A stretch of 6,477 nt of DNA, taken from positions 1-6,477 of the forward strand of contig JADHYP010000079.1 in the NCBI GenBank assembly GCA_016782355.1. The letters are read 5' to 3'. The DNA comes from Candidatus Syntropharchaeum sp. GTDB taxonomy: Archaea > Halobacteriota > Syntropharchaeia > Alkanophagales > Methanospirareceae. Positions 1-5,535 of the stretch are shown in pieces (the first letter of the stretch is position 1; the number at the start of each line of letters is the position of its first letter). A model generated the notes under the pieces. That model was not told the origin of the DNA and made no database searches. It saw nothing but the letters and a program-made list of their open reading frames with translations. The translations under genes were made by a program, and so were the position numbers.

Positions 1-527
1 TAAATGAGCATTCAAAGAGAACAGAAAAGTCCGAGAACACTAATTTCGCATTCCTCGTGAAAATTGAACTTACAAAGCCGGTTGAAAATACTACTAGATA
101 TGGGCGGTCAATAGCAAAATTGGCGACTACGATAGGCGGAGGAAAGCCGATAATACAGCGAATAGGCGACTTGAGACGGGGGAGAAGGTCGTCGTGGAAG
201 GGGATAGAGCGGAATTTAGTGAGAAACACGCTGACGGACGTTACTCCCGGTGATATTTCCATGGCACTGCCGCACCGAATCACGATGGACATCATAGAAG
301 GGTTGGAGAAACTGAATGAGATTATACCCGGTGTTGCTTCGGATTCCACTTTGCTCTACGCGCCGGAGATAAAGTTCTACGCAATGCGGATAACCGTGGA
401 TAAGAATATGGAGACCTCGGTGAAGAATCTTTTTGCCGCTGGTGACGGTGCAGGGCTGTCAAGGGACATAGTTAATGCGGCAGCTACGGGCATGCTTGCG
501 GCGAGAGGCGTGATGAGGAAGAGATGA
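1..527 (+). CDS. FAD-dependent dehydrogenase (COG2509 type), C-terminal part; 5' end outside window
   Basis: The reading frame is open from the left edge (first full codon at base 3). Its first residues, [19 protein letters not shown], continue into the family, so the GTG at 57 is an internal valine and not a start. 174 residues are visible. They match the C-terminal half of archaeal uncharacterised FAD-dependent dehydrogenases (COG2509): [20 protein letters not shown], then [12 protein letters not shown], then [16 protein letters not shown]. The end is [20 protein letters not shown], the stretch that in this fold contacts the FAD pyrophosphate and isoalloxazine. The Rossmann GxGxxG of the N-terminus must lie outside the window. 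The substrate of the family is not established. The gene overlaps the next one by four bases (ATGA), so the two are translationally coupled. The family call is confident; any specific reaction is not. Confidence 0.9.
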   Translation, partial: NEHSKRTEKSENTNFAFLVKIELTKPVENTTRYGRSIAKLATTIGGGKPIIQRIGDLRRGRRSSWKGIERNLVRNTLTDVTPGDISMALPHRITMDIIEGLEKLNEIIPGVASDSTLLYAPEIKFYAMRITVDKNMETSVKNLFAAGDGAGLSRDIVNAAATGMLAARGVMRKR

Positions 528-799
528 AAATAATAACGTTGGGTCTCTTGCTCGTGTTCATAGGAATTCTGGTCATCCTCGCAGGGATGGTTAGCATGGC
601 GTATCAAGCCTGGAAGACAGGAGCTGGAGGCATGGAAAAGCCAGAAGCAGGCGTGAGAGGCGGTGGCGTCATTATGATTGGTCCGATACCCATTATATTT
701 GGCACTGACGTTTCCGCATTAAAGCTCGTGATGATTTTGGCGATAGCGTTGATGGCTATTGCGGTTATTCTCTATTTTCTTCCGTGGAAGATGTTGTAG
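524..799 (+). CDS. Archaeal DUF131/TIGR00304-family two-helix membrane protein
   Basis: This is a 91-residue protein with a membrane helix at about residues 3-25, a Gly-rich loop with the family-typical segment [17 protein letters not shown] (about 46-62), and a second helix at about 66-87 ending in FLPWKML. The length and the GPIPIIFG block are what is seen in the archaeal membrane family TIGR00304/DUF131, whose function is unknown. The ATG overlaps the stop of the dehydrogenase (ATGA at 524-527), so it is expressed with that gene. No signal peptide or catalytic motif is visible. Downstream there are only short T-runs (841-844 and 857-861) that could end the transcript in archaeal fashion. 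Confidence 0.85.
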   Translation: MKIITLGLLLVFIGILVILAGMVSMAYQAWKTGAGGMEKPEAGVRGGGVIMIGPIPIIFGTDVSALKLVMILAIALMAIAVILYFLPWKML

Positions 800-1097
800 C
801 TCCGATGTCCTTCTCAAAGCTTATTTCATATTCGCATCGCTTTTCGCGGTCATCGCTTTTTCAGGTAAGAGTAGAAAGAAAGATAAACCGTCAAATCGAA
901 ACTGAGAGATAAAAAGAAGGCGTCTCGAACACCAAGGAATGTGTGCGATTAAACCCTTACCGAGGATGATATAAATATGGAGGGACATAATATATGAAGG
1001 AAAAAGAAAAAGAGTTCTAAGGGATGTTATATGCACCCGTAGGGACTAGCACCCTTAGGGGGCAATGTGTTCGGATTTTAACCTATTATTGATTAAT
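800..1097. other. Gene-free stretch between convergent genes
   Basis: Between the DUF131 gene and the convergent zinc-ribbon gene there are 298 bases with no convincing coding frame. It holds a 10-base direct repeat, CATCGCTTTT, at 835-844 and 851-860, whose T-tracts could serve as an archaeal terminator for the plus-strand pair. It also holds a TATA-like ATATAAATA at about 969-977 with no gene downstream, and the paired CACCC-N-TAGGG repeat at 1034-1060. A 71-codon minus-strand frame at 821-1036 has no recognisable features and is discounted. No tRNA-like cloverleaf was found. Confidence 0.6.
1034..1060. repeat. Tandem CACCC-N-TAGGG element, 16-base period
   Basis: CACCCGTAGGG at 1034-1044 and CACCCTTAGGG at 1050-1060 differ at one base and are separated by ACTAG. 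Each unit is itself nearly palindromic (CCC...GGG). Across the pair, AGGG at 1041-1044 can pair with CCCT at 1052-1055 around a 7-base loop. A two-site operator or a hairpin terminator for the minus-strand zinc-ribbon gene, whose stop is 38 bases away, are both possible. Only the repeat itself is seen; its role is inferred. Confidence 0.55.
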
Positions 1098-1217
1098 TTA
1101 TTCTTCTTTCATCTCTGTTCCACAGTTGGGACATTTATGTTCTGGTGGTCCCCCAACGGTTACTTCAAGTCCAATTATTTCTCTGTATCCACAATTTGGA
1201 CAAATATAGCTTACCAA
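1098..1217 (-). CDS. 39-residue double-CPNC zinc-ribbon protein, TTG start
   Basis: This short frame has two CPNCG knuckles spaced C6-x2-C9-x19-C29-x2-C32, a complete four-cysteine zinc ribbon, and ends GTEMKEE. It is too short for most ORF cut-offs. The start is placed at TTG (1215-1217) because GGAGGTGATT (minus strand, 1221-1230) lies just upstream with seven bases between GGAGGT and the TTG. That is among the best ribosome-binding sites in the window. An in-frame GTG lies inside that site (1224-1226) and is less likely. The gene starts 24 bases after the stop of the 197-residue gene and so is probably co-transcribed with it. Zinc binding is inferred from the four cysteines; nucleic-acid or protein contact is possible. 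The target is unknown. Confidence 0.75.
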   Translation of the reverse strand: MVSYICPNCGYREIIGLEVTVGGPPEHKCPNCGTEMKEE

Positions 1218-1220
1218 ATT

Positions 1221-1230
1221 AATCACCTCC
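1221..1230 (-). promoter_or_regulatory. Near-perfect Shine-Dalgarno site for the zinc-ribbon gene
   Basis: The minus strand reads GGAGGTGATT, complementary to the conserved 16S rRNA 3' end (AUCACCUCC). It lies just upstream of the TTG at 1217 with seven bases between GGAGGT and the codon. It is the evidence that decides the non-ATG start of the small protein. Confidence 0.75.
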
Positions 1231-1241
1231 TTTTTATTTAA

Positions 1242-1835
1242 TCAAAATTTAACGGAAATATTTACTCTACTAAACCTAGGAGTTGAAGATAATAAATCAA
1301 ATACCTTTTGACTTACTTTATGCATCCTAAACTCTTTTCCATCGAGACTTGGATGATTTATAACTAATATCAACAAACAACCAAGAGAAAACAAGCTATG
1401 CTTTAGATTCCACTGTTCTATCAATTCAATTTTGTCATGCTTATACTTTGAATAAATGCGAAACCATTCGGGGTTATTACCTCTTTTGAAATCCTCAAAA
1501 GGATGTATCTCTTTATTTATTGGCCTTATAGTCAATTTGTAATCGCTTAACCCATATTCCGGCTCTATTAATTCCCTATAAACATTCATGTTTTGTTTTT
1601 CTCTCTTTTTCGATATATCTGTCACTGGGTCAAATCGTTTGCTTTTTAATATCTCTCGGAATAGCGTTTCCACTTCCGTTCCAACTTTAAGACAAAAATC
1701 CATCAATTTTGATGCTCCCACTTTATAACAGTGCTGATCAAAATCCTCCTTGATATCTATAAAATCGAGAATCTCAAGAAGGTCATCTTCAATTTGTTCA
1801 TATCTCCTTTGGAAGAATTCGAAATCACGTCTCAT
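1242..1835 (-). CDS. Unrecognised 197-residue helical protein with R-x6-H (HEPN-like?) motif
   Basis: I do not recognise a named family. The protein looks mostly helical. The N-terminal half has a Cys/Leu-rich helix, MDFCLKVGTEVETLFREIL (about 45-63). The C-terminal half has EWFRIYSKYKHDKIE (about 123-137) followed by a hydrophobic helix, LKHSLFSLGCLLILVI. R126 and H133 fit the R-x4-6-H signature of HEPN ribonucleases, and a Trp-Tyr-Lys-His block before a hydrophobic helix resembles uncharacterised HEPN-like proteins. Assignment to that superfamily is inference. The gene is strongly AT-rich (about 95 G/C in 300 bases at 1261-1560) compared with purB (88 in 180 at 2461-2640), a sign of different origin. 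The only ribosome-site candidate, AAGGA, is close to the ATG. The stop is 24 bases before the zinc ribbon, so the two likely form one transcript. Confidence 0.7.
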   Translation of the reverse strand: MRRDFEFFQRRYEQIEDDLLEILDFIDIKEDFDQHCYKVGASKLMDFCLKVGTEVETLFREILKSKRFDPVTDISKKREKQNMNVYRELIEPEYGLSDYKLTIRPINKEIHPFEDFKRGNNPEWFRIYSKYKHDKIELIEQWNLKHSLFSLGCLLILVINHPSLDGKEFRMHKVSQKVFDLLSSTPRFSRVNISVKF

Positions 1836-1864
1836 TTTTCCTTCGCATCAGATACTTAATATGC

Positions 1865-1894
1865 CAAATATTTGTTCTTTATGATACAAATATA
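1865..1894 (-). promoter_or_regulatory. Possible AT-rich promoter of the 197-residue gene
   Basis: About 30-60 bases upstream of the ATG, the minus strand carries two TATA-like segments. One is the perfect palindrome CAAATATTTG (1865-1874). The other is TTATATTTG within the adjacent stretch to 1894. Their distance from the start fits an archaeal TATA box with a short leader. No clear BRE is seen, and AT-richness alone makes this weak. Confidence 0.3.
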
Positions 1895-1985
1895 ACAGAT
1901 AGTTTGGCTACTTTAGATGCTGACCCACAATTCAAAACTTCAACAAAAAGGAGCCAAATTAGAGCTTTTCGATTTTGAAATTTGT

Positions 1986-3365
1986 TTACAAATCTCTAAA
2001 AACCCCTTCCCAATACCGCGCAACCCTCTCCGTCTTCTCTGCTGCTATCCCAACATATTTCTCAGCATCGAAAACCTTCTCCTTCTGCTCAGTCGTAAAT
2101 TCTCGTAAATACGATGTTATCTCCTCATCGCGCTCAACAACCTCTCGCAACGATTTATTCTCTTTATAAGCCTGAAAACTCTTTCTTCGCACGTATTCAT
2201 GCGCATCAGAATGCCCGTAATAAGAAAGAAGAATATATAAAGGTTCAGCAATAATATCATCCGCGGAAATCATAAAATTCCCCCGCATCTTCTCCCTATC
2301 CACCTCCAACCGCTCAACAATTCCTTTTAGCCTTCTAACCGCGTAATCAAAAACCACCAATAACTCCTGCGTATATCGCTGCGATGCCGAATTCGTAAGG
2401 TCGCGTTGGTGTTCAGAAATCTGGTCGAGGTGCATCGTTATAGCCTGCGGCATGAATTTCTTCCACAGGCTTTTCACGCCTTCAAAACCAACCGGGTTTC
2501 TTTTATGCGGCATCGTTGACGAGCCCACCTGCTCCTCCGCTACCCTTTCTCTTACTTCTGCTATCTCACTTCGCTGAAGATGCCGCATATCATCGCAGAA
2601 ATTGGCTAAAACGGAGAAACTGCTTATAACAGAATGAACGAAATCGGACATGGGTTCTGGCGGGACAATCTGCGTGGATACCGTTGCAGGTTTTAAGTTA
2701 AGCAAAGCGAGCACCTCGCGTTCAAACTCCTCCGGGTCGTCAAAGATTAAAGAGGTCGCATTATACGCGCCGACGGCACCGGAGAACTTACCTACGAGGT
2801 TTTCACTCGATTCTTTCATCCTCAATACCTGCGAACCCCACCTGTTCACATACTGCGCAATTGCGAACCCGAAGGTAATAGGCTCGGCATGTTGTCCATG
2901 CGTCCTCCCGATTTGCAGCGTGTCTTTTTCCCTTCGTGCCAGATTTATCCACGTTCGCTCCAATTCGAGCATATCCGGAATAATGACTTTCATCACTGCA
3001 TCTTTGTACCTGAGCGCATTTGCGGTATCCACGACGTCGTAAGAAGTTGCACTGAGATGCACGAACGGTTTCGCATCTTCGCTTACCTTGCTCCGTATTA
3101 CATTAACGAGCGCACGGATGTCATGCTTTGTCTTCTTCTCCTCTTCATGCACTTCTTCTGCTTTTACGCTCGACGCCGCTGCTACTATTTCATCGCATAA
3201 ATCTTTACTTAGAATGCCTTTATTCTCGAACACTCTCGCAACTGCCGCTTCTATTTTCGCTTTATACTTCACGAAAGCTTCTTCTGAGAGGTAATTCCTT
3301 AGTGCATCCACCGCATACCGGTAGTCCGTAGGAGAGAATGCCAAAAAATCTATTTCTTCTTTCAT
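1986..3365 (-). CDS. purB: Adenylosuccinate lyase (PurB)
   Basis: This cytoplasmic fumarase/aspartase-superfamily enzyme removes fumarate from SAICAR (giving AICAR) and from adenylosuccinate (giving AMP) in purine synthesis. Numbered from the chosen start, the visible motifs are FSPTDYRYAVDAL near residues 10-22 (the substrate-binding R/Y region), the KHD block (80-82), ATSYD (106-110), GRTHGQHA (153-160, with the catalytic His region), and the signature loop QVGSSTMPHKRNP (279-291) with its catalytic serine. At 459 residues it is of normal length and intact to the TAA. The frame stays open to an ATG at 3407. I prefer ATG 3365 because AAGGT lies six bases upstream and the family normally begins just before the DYRY block. 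The extra 14 residues derive largely from a segment shared with the MNT gene. Downstream on the minus strand only a CTTTTTG run (1944-1950) suggests a terminator. Confidence 0.95.
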   Translation of the reverse strand: MKEEIDFLAFSPTDYRYAVDALRNYLSEEAFVKYKAKIEAAVARVFENKGILSKDLCDEIVAAASSVKAEEVHEEEKKTKHDIRALVNVIRSKVSEDAKPFVHLSATSYDVVDTANALRYKDAVMKVIIPDMLELERTWINLARREKDTLQIGRTHGQHAEPITFGFAIAQYVNRWGSQVLRMKESSENLVGKFSGAVGAYNATSLIFDDPEEFEREVLALLNLKPATVSTQIVPPEPMSDFVHSVISSFSVLANFCDDMRHLQRSEIAEVRERVAEEQVGSSTMPHKRNPVGFEGVKSLWKKFMPQAITMHLDQISEHQRDLTNSASQRYTQELLVVFDYAVRRLKGIVERLEVDREKMRGNFMISADDIIAEPLYILLSYYGHSDAHEYVRRKSFQAYKENKSLREVVERDEEITSYLREFTTEQKEKVFDAEKYVGIAAEKTERVARYWEGVFRDL

Positions 3366-3376
3366 TTTCATACCTT

Positions 3377-3401
3377 TTTCGATTTCGTTAATGCTTCTTT
3401 T
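3377..3401. repeat. Copy 1 of a 25-base exact repeat (upstream of/at purB start)
   Basis: This segment is identical base for base, in the same orientation, to 5838-5862 inside the first codons of the MNT gene. Read on the minus strand in the purB frame it encodes KRSINEIE behind an ATG at 3407. The MNT gene has the same ATG and the same residues, with one AAA codon fewer. It overlaps the stop of the small CPEC gene (3388-3390). Confidence 0.85.
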
Positions 3402-3543
3402 TTTCATTTTGTTTTATTTTGTTTATTTTCCTTATTGCCTTTATCAGTGCGTCAGGAGTGATGTCGAATACTACATTATTTGAATTACATTCTGGACAGA
3501 AAGCAGTTTCTATAAATTCACGGACTCTTATTATCTTCTTCAT
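3388..3543 (-). CDS. Small 51-residue protein with a single CPEC motif
   Basis: The frame runs from ATG 3543 to TAA 3388-3390. It has a basic start MKKIIRVREFIETAF, a C16-P-E-C19 knuckle followed by NSNNVVFDITPDAL, and a lysine-rich tail. A G-rich ribosome-site candidate (GGGGGGAG at about 3554-3561 on the minus strand) lies 10 bases upstream of the ATG. The frame fills the gap between the six-helix membrane protein (35 bases upstream) and purB in the same direction. Only one Cys pair is present, so it is half a zinc ribbon; it could dimerise around zinc or be a truncated ribbon. Its last codons and stop fall inside the 25-base repeat, so the original C-terminus may have been replaced. I do not recognise a family. 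Confidence 0.45.
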   Translation of the reverse strand: MKKIIRVREFIETAFCPECNSNNVVFDITPDALIKAIRKINKIKQNEKKKH

Positions 3544-3578
3544 ATTCTATATTCTCCCCCCTTTCTGTTGCACCAAAC

Positions 3579-4535
3579 TCAACTCGACTCCTCTTTCTCC
3601 TCTTCCTCATCCACTTCAAAAGTATATCTCGTGTACATAGGATAATAGTAGTTAAAAAACAGCAAAAAAGAATCTGCTTTGGGCAAACACAATTCATGCA
3701 CCTCTATTCTTTTCTCTTCAAGAGTTTCTATATCTTCAATTTCGTCTATATCTGTCCTGAGCAGTGAAAGGTGATAATTCTGCCTGGAAACGTCAGCTAC
3801 TATGAACTTCAGGCTCAAATATTCTGATAGCGACACAAGAGCAACTAAAATCAAAATCACGGTTAAAATAACTTCGGAGAAGGAATAGGGCGTTTCCTGA
3901 ACGGCAAAAATCAATTCACGGACAATGCGGTAATACGGATAAATCAGAGCAATAGCCAAAATCAGAATGAATATTATCACGGCAATAAGCCTGCTCACTT
4001 TTATCCGGCGTTTCCCTTCATTTTCGGCATGCGGATTTTCAGTGGAGGAAGTAGCGGAAACAGGGGTTACTGGTCCTACTGACAGGAGTAGGGAAAGAAT
4101 TGCAAATAAAATAACAGGCGTCCACATCCACCAGCTTTTCTCGCTGGTAATCAGAAGTACGAGGATACACATTAAAGATAGTGTTCCGAGAGAAGAAAAA
4201 AGGGGTTTAACCCATCTTAAACACCAACTAACAGAGGGTCCTTGCTCTACTTCGCCCAGTCCTATATCAAATCCCTTCTTGACACTTCGGATACAATTCA
4301 ATAGCCAAATAAGAAGTGCCAGATAAAGTGAGGGGACATAATGCGGTGCCAAAAATCCGTCTTTCCATGCAACATAAAGGCTTATGGAAAAAGCGATTAA
4401 AAAGATAAAGAGAGAATGGTCCCCGCGTAAGAGATTGGCAAAACCGCTGTTATGTTCAATTCTATGGTCTATAATCCCCCTTAATTCCTTCTTTAACCTC
4501 AATAGTTCTCTATCCCCATTTCTTCCTTTGCTCAT
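3579..4535 (-). CDS. Unrecognised six-helix integral membrane protein
   Basis: This 318-residue protein has a charged, Arg/Lys/Glu-rich N-terminal segment (1-38). Hydrophobic helices lie at about 41-57, 67-83, 110-130, 138-156, 182-200 and 220-242. A hydrophilic loop at 157-180 contains Ser/Thr/Glu/Asn. The C-terminal domain is about 75 residues, contains DIDEIEDIETLEEKRIEVHE, and ends in an acidic tail EVDEEEEKEESS. The helix pattern is read by eye. No transporter, kinase or protease motif is visible and I do not assign a function. The ATG is eight bases after the stop of the pRiA4b-like gene, so the two are almost certainly co-transcribed. Both ends look intact. Confidence 0.8.
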   Translation of the reverse strand: MSKGRNGDRELLRLKKELRGIIDHRIEHNSGFANLLRGDHSLFIFLIAFSISLYVAWKDGFLAPHYVPSLYLALLIWLLNCIRSVKKGFDIGLGEVEQGPSVSWCLRWVKPLFSSLGTLSLMCILVLLITSEKSWWMWTPVILFAILSLLLSVGPVTPVSATSSTENPHAENEGKRRIKVSRLIAVIIFILILAIALIYPYYRIVRELIFAVQETPYSFSEVILTVILILVALVSLSEYLSLKFIVADVSRQNYHLSLLRTDIDEIEDIETLEEKRIEVHELCLPKADSFLLFFNYYYPMYTRYTFEVDEEEEKEESS

Positions 4536-4543
4536 TTTAACAT

Positions 4544-4993
4544 CTACCCAAATGCAATTTTGCGACGTTTATCAGGGTCATCAAAACTAATCTCTTTCAC
4601 GTCAAAATGTTCAGGGTCAAATTCTCCACCAAGCCACTCCATCATTTCTTCATACTCCTCATGCTCGGGATTTTTTATGATTTCTAAAAGCTCTGCATAC
4701 CCCCAGACACCACCACAATCCTCGGGAGGACATGCTCTTTTTCCTTTGATACATATCGGATATTCGATGTTATTTTCTCTTAGAAGTACCTTTTCCAATT
4801 GTATTTTGTGCTCCCAATAATCACCGAAATCGTATACGTAACTTGCGGGTCGATTCTCCATAGAGAAATAGTCAGCTATTTTTTCTTCCCCGCTCAGGAG
4901 AACTTCTCCAGCAAGAACTTCATGCGGGGTTGGGCTTCCTATAATCACCCTTAAACCAGTTGAAGGGTTGACTATGTATTTCTTCTTCGCCAT
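4544..4993 (-). CDS. Plasmid pRiA4b ORF-3-like protein, lacking the family's N-terminal part
   Basis: The 149 residues contain the family hallmarks of PF07929: KIADYFSMENRPASYVYDFGD (about 38-58) followed by YWEHKI, then YPICIKGKRACPPEDCGGVW (78-97) with paired cysteines, and NPEHEEYEEMMEWLGGEFDP (108-127). Family members are usually around 180-200 residues. They carry an N-terminal alpha/beta part ending near a His-x-His strand, and that part is absent here; the protein begins just after it, at KKYIVNPSTGLRV. No frame can supply it, because an in-frame TAA lies seven codons upstream (5012-5014). The start has its own AAGGGGTGG site and TATA-like box, so the shortened form is likely expressed. 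The family occurs on plasmids and near mobile DNA as well as in chromosomes; its biochemical role is not established. Confidence 0.85.
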   Translation of the reverse strand: MAKKKYIVNPSTGLRVIIGSPTPHEVLAGEVLLSGEEKIADYFSMENRPASYVYDFGDYWEHKIQLEKVLLRENNIEYPICIKGKRACPPEDCGGVWGYAELLEIIKNPEHEEYEEMMEWLGGEFDPEHFDVKEISFDDPDKRRKIAFG

Positions 4994-4997
4994 GATT

Positions 4998-5006
4998 CCA
5001 CCCCTT
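4998..5006 (-). promoter_or_regulatory. Ribosome-binding site of the pRiA4b-like gene
   Basis: The minus strand reads AAGGGGTGG, four bases before the ATG at 4993. GGGGTG also precedes the RNase III start, so this looks like a site type the organism uses. It supports the short start of the protein. Confidence 0.6.
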
Positions 5007-5034
5007 GATTGTTAATTCTATTGCTTCTATTGTA

Positions 5035-5044
5035 TATATTTATA
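5035..5044 (-). promoter_or_regulatory. TATA-like box upstream of the pRiA4b-like gene
   Basis: The minus strand reads TATAAATATA about 42 bases upstream of the ATG at 4993. An archaeal start site about 25 bases downstream of the box would give a short leader containing the AAGGGGTGG site. The box overlaps the stop codon of the preceding two-helix protein, so a new transcript may begin inside the gene run. A BRE is not evident. Confidence 0.5.
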
Positions 5045-5342
5045 AAAATATGTTCATTCCAATCCAATTTCTTTTCCTCACCTTCAACCTCCTCTCCTTT
5101 CCACTTCTCTCAATCCTTCTTGTGCTACAAAATTCTTTTGCCTGTTCCTCAAATTGTAGTATAACCCCGAGGCAGAATGTAATCACCCAAAAAATTCCCG
5201 TAGAGAGCATGTGAAAGTTGAAAGCATTTTTGCCGAACCATTTGGTTAATCTTCTGCCCTTTAATTGAAGAATTAAATTCGTAGATTCAACAAAAATGGT
5301 CAGGAAGACAAATATTATAGTTAAAATAAATATTCTGTTCAT
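5040..5342 (-). CDS. Unrecognised two-helix membrane protein, possibly shortened
   Basis: This 100-residue protein has hydrophobic helices at about 3-27 and 45-64, joined by a basic loop (KGRRLTKWFGKN). After the second helix (ending VILQFEEQ) comes a strongly basic tail at 69-93 (RRIERSGKERRLKVRKR). The tail reads less like a natural domain than the first 70 residues do. The first part faintly resembles the opening two helices of larger membrane proteins, such as isoprenylcysteine methyltransferase-like proteins, but this is a weak impression and I do not assign it. The ATG is three bases after the stop of the HEPN fragment, so the genes are co-transcribed. The gene ends in the TATA-like box of the next gene. 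A truncated longer protein is an alternative. Confidence 0.6.
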   Translation of the reverse strand: MNRIFILTIIFVFLTIFVESTNLILQLKGRRLTKWFGKNAFNFHMLSTGIFWVITFCLGVILQFEEQAKEFCSTRRIERSGKERRLKVRKRNWIGMNIFL

Positions 5343-5345
5343 TTT

Positions 5346-5534
5346 TTAAATGTTTATCCACTGTTTTCCTCTAAGTAATCTCTCCTTAAGATGCTTTTCA
5401 ACTTCTTCAACGAATTTTTTAGCCATTTTCAAGACGTTCTCAGCTTCTTCCTTTGTGACAAGGATTTCGGTAGCGTAATCTCCTTTTTGCCTCATTCCAA
5501 ACGCCGTTCTCAATGCTCTTCCAAATTCTTTCAT
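5346..5534 (-). CDS. HEPN domain protein, C-terminal half only (truncated partner of the MNT)
   Basis: The 62 residues begin MKEFGRALRTAFGMRQKGDY and continue ATEILVTKEEAENVLKMAKK into a coiled helix ending near KHLKERL. This is the C-terminal half of PF05168-type HEPN proteins, which are normally about 120-130 residues. Their first two helices (the AYYAMFYAA-like stretch) are missing. Directly upstream is the MNT stop, one base away, and an in-frame TGA sits two codons before the ATG, so the missing half is not hidden in this frame. A GGAGGAGG stretch lies too far upstream for a good ribosome site, though coupling to the MNT stop could allow translation. Most likely this is a decayed or internally deleted toxin-type partner that no longer forms the full four-helix fold. 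It could still be a short expressed peptide. Confidence 0.75.
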   Translation of the reverse strand: MKEFGRALRTAFGMRQKGDYATEILVTKEEAENVLKMAKKFVEEVEKHLKERLLRGKQWINI

Positions 5535-5535
5535 T

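Noticed and set aside
377..607. 76-codon minus-strand frame over the dehydrogenase end
   Set aside because: Antisense to the conserved [17 protein letters not shown] region, which fixes the plus frame as coding.
835..860. Pair of CATCGCTTTT direct repeats as a CRISPR or mobile-element trace
   Set aside because: Only two 10-base copies 16 bases apart; too short and too few for an array, and no inverted repeats flank a transposase.
835..880. Possible C/D-box guide RNA on the minus strand (GCGATGA and CTGA boxes)
   Set aside because: The C-box differs from RUGAUGA, the order and spacing of the boxes are wrong, and no kink-turn partners are visible.
821..1036. 71-codon minus-strand frame downstream of the zinc-ribbon gene
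   Set aside because: The translation is a low-complexity mix of hydrophobic residues with no family likeness and no ribosome site, and it overlaps the TATA-like and repeat region.
1917..3331. Several plus-strand frames of 60-130 codons across purB
   Set aside because: They are antisense shadows of a clearly coding purB, rich in Ser/Leu/Phe as expected for reversed coding DNA, and have no recognisable motifs.
3967..4820. Plus-strand frames opposite the membrane protein and the pRiA4b-like gene
   Set aside because: They lie wholly within recognised or well-structured minus-strand genes and show no domain likeness or ribosome sites.
4544..4993. pRiA4b ORF-3 likeness as evidence of an integrated plasmid
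   Set aside because: The family is widespread on chromosomes, and no replication, partition or integrase gene is present in the window.
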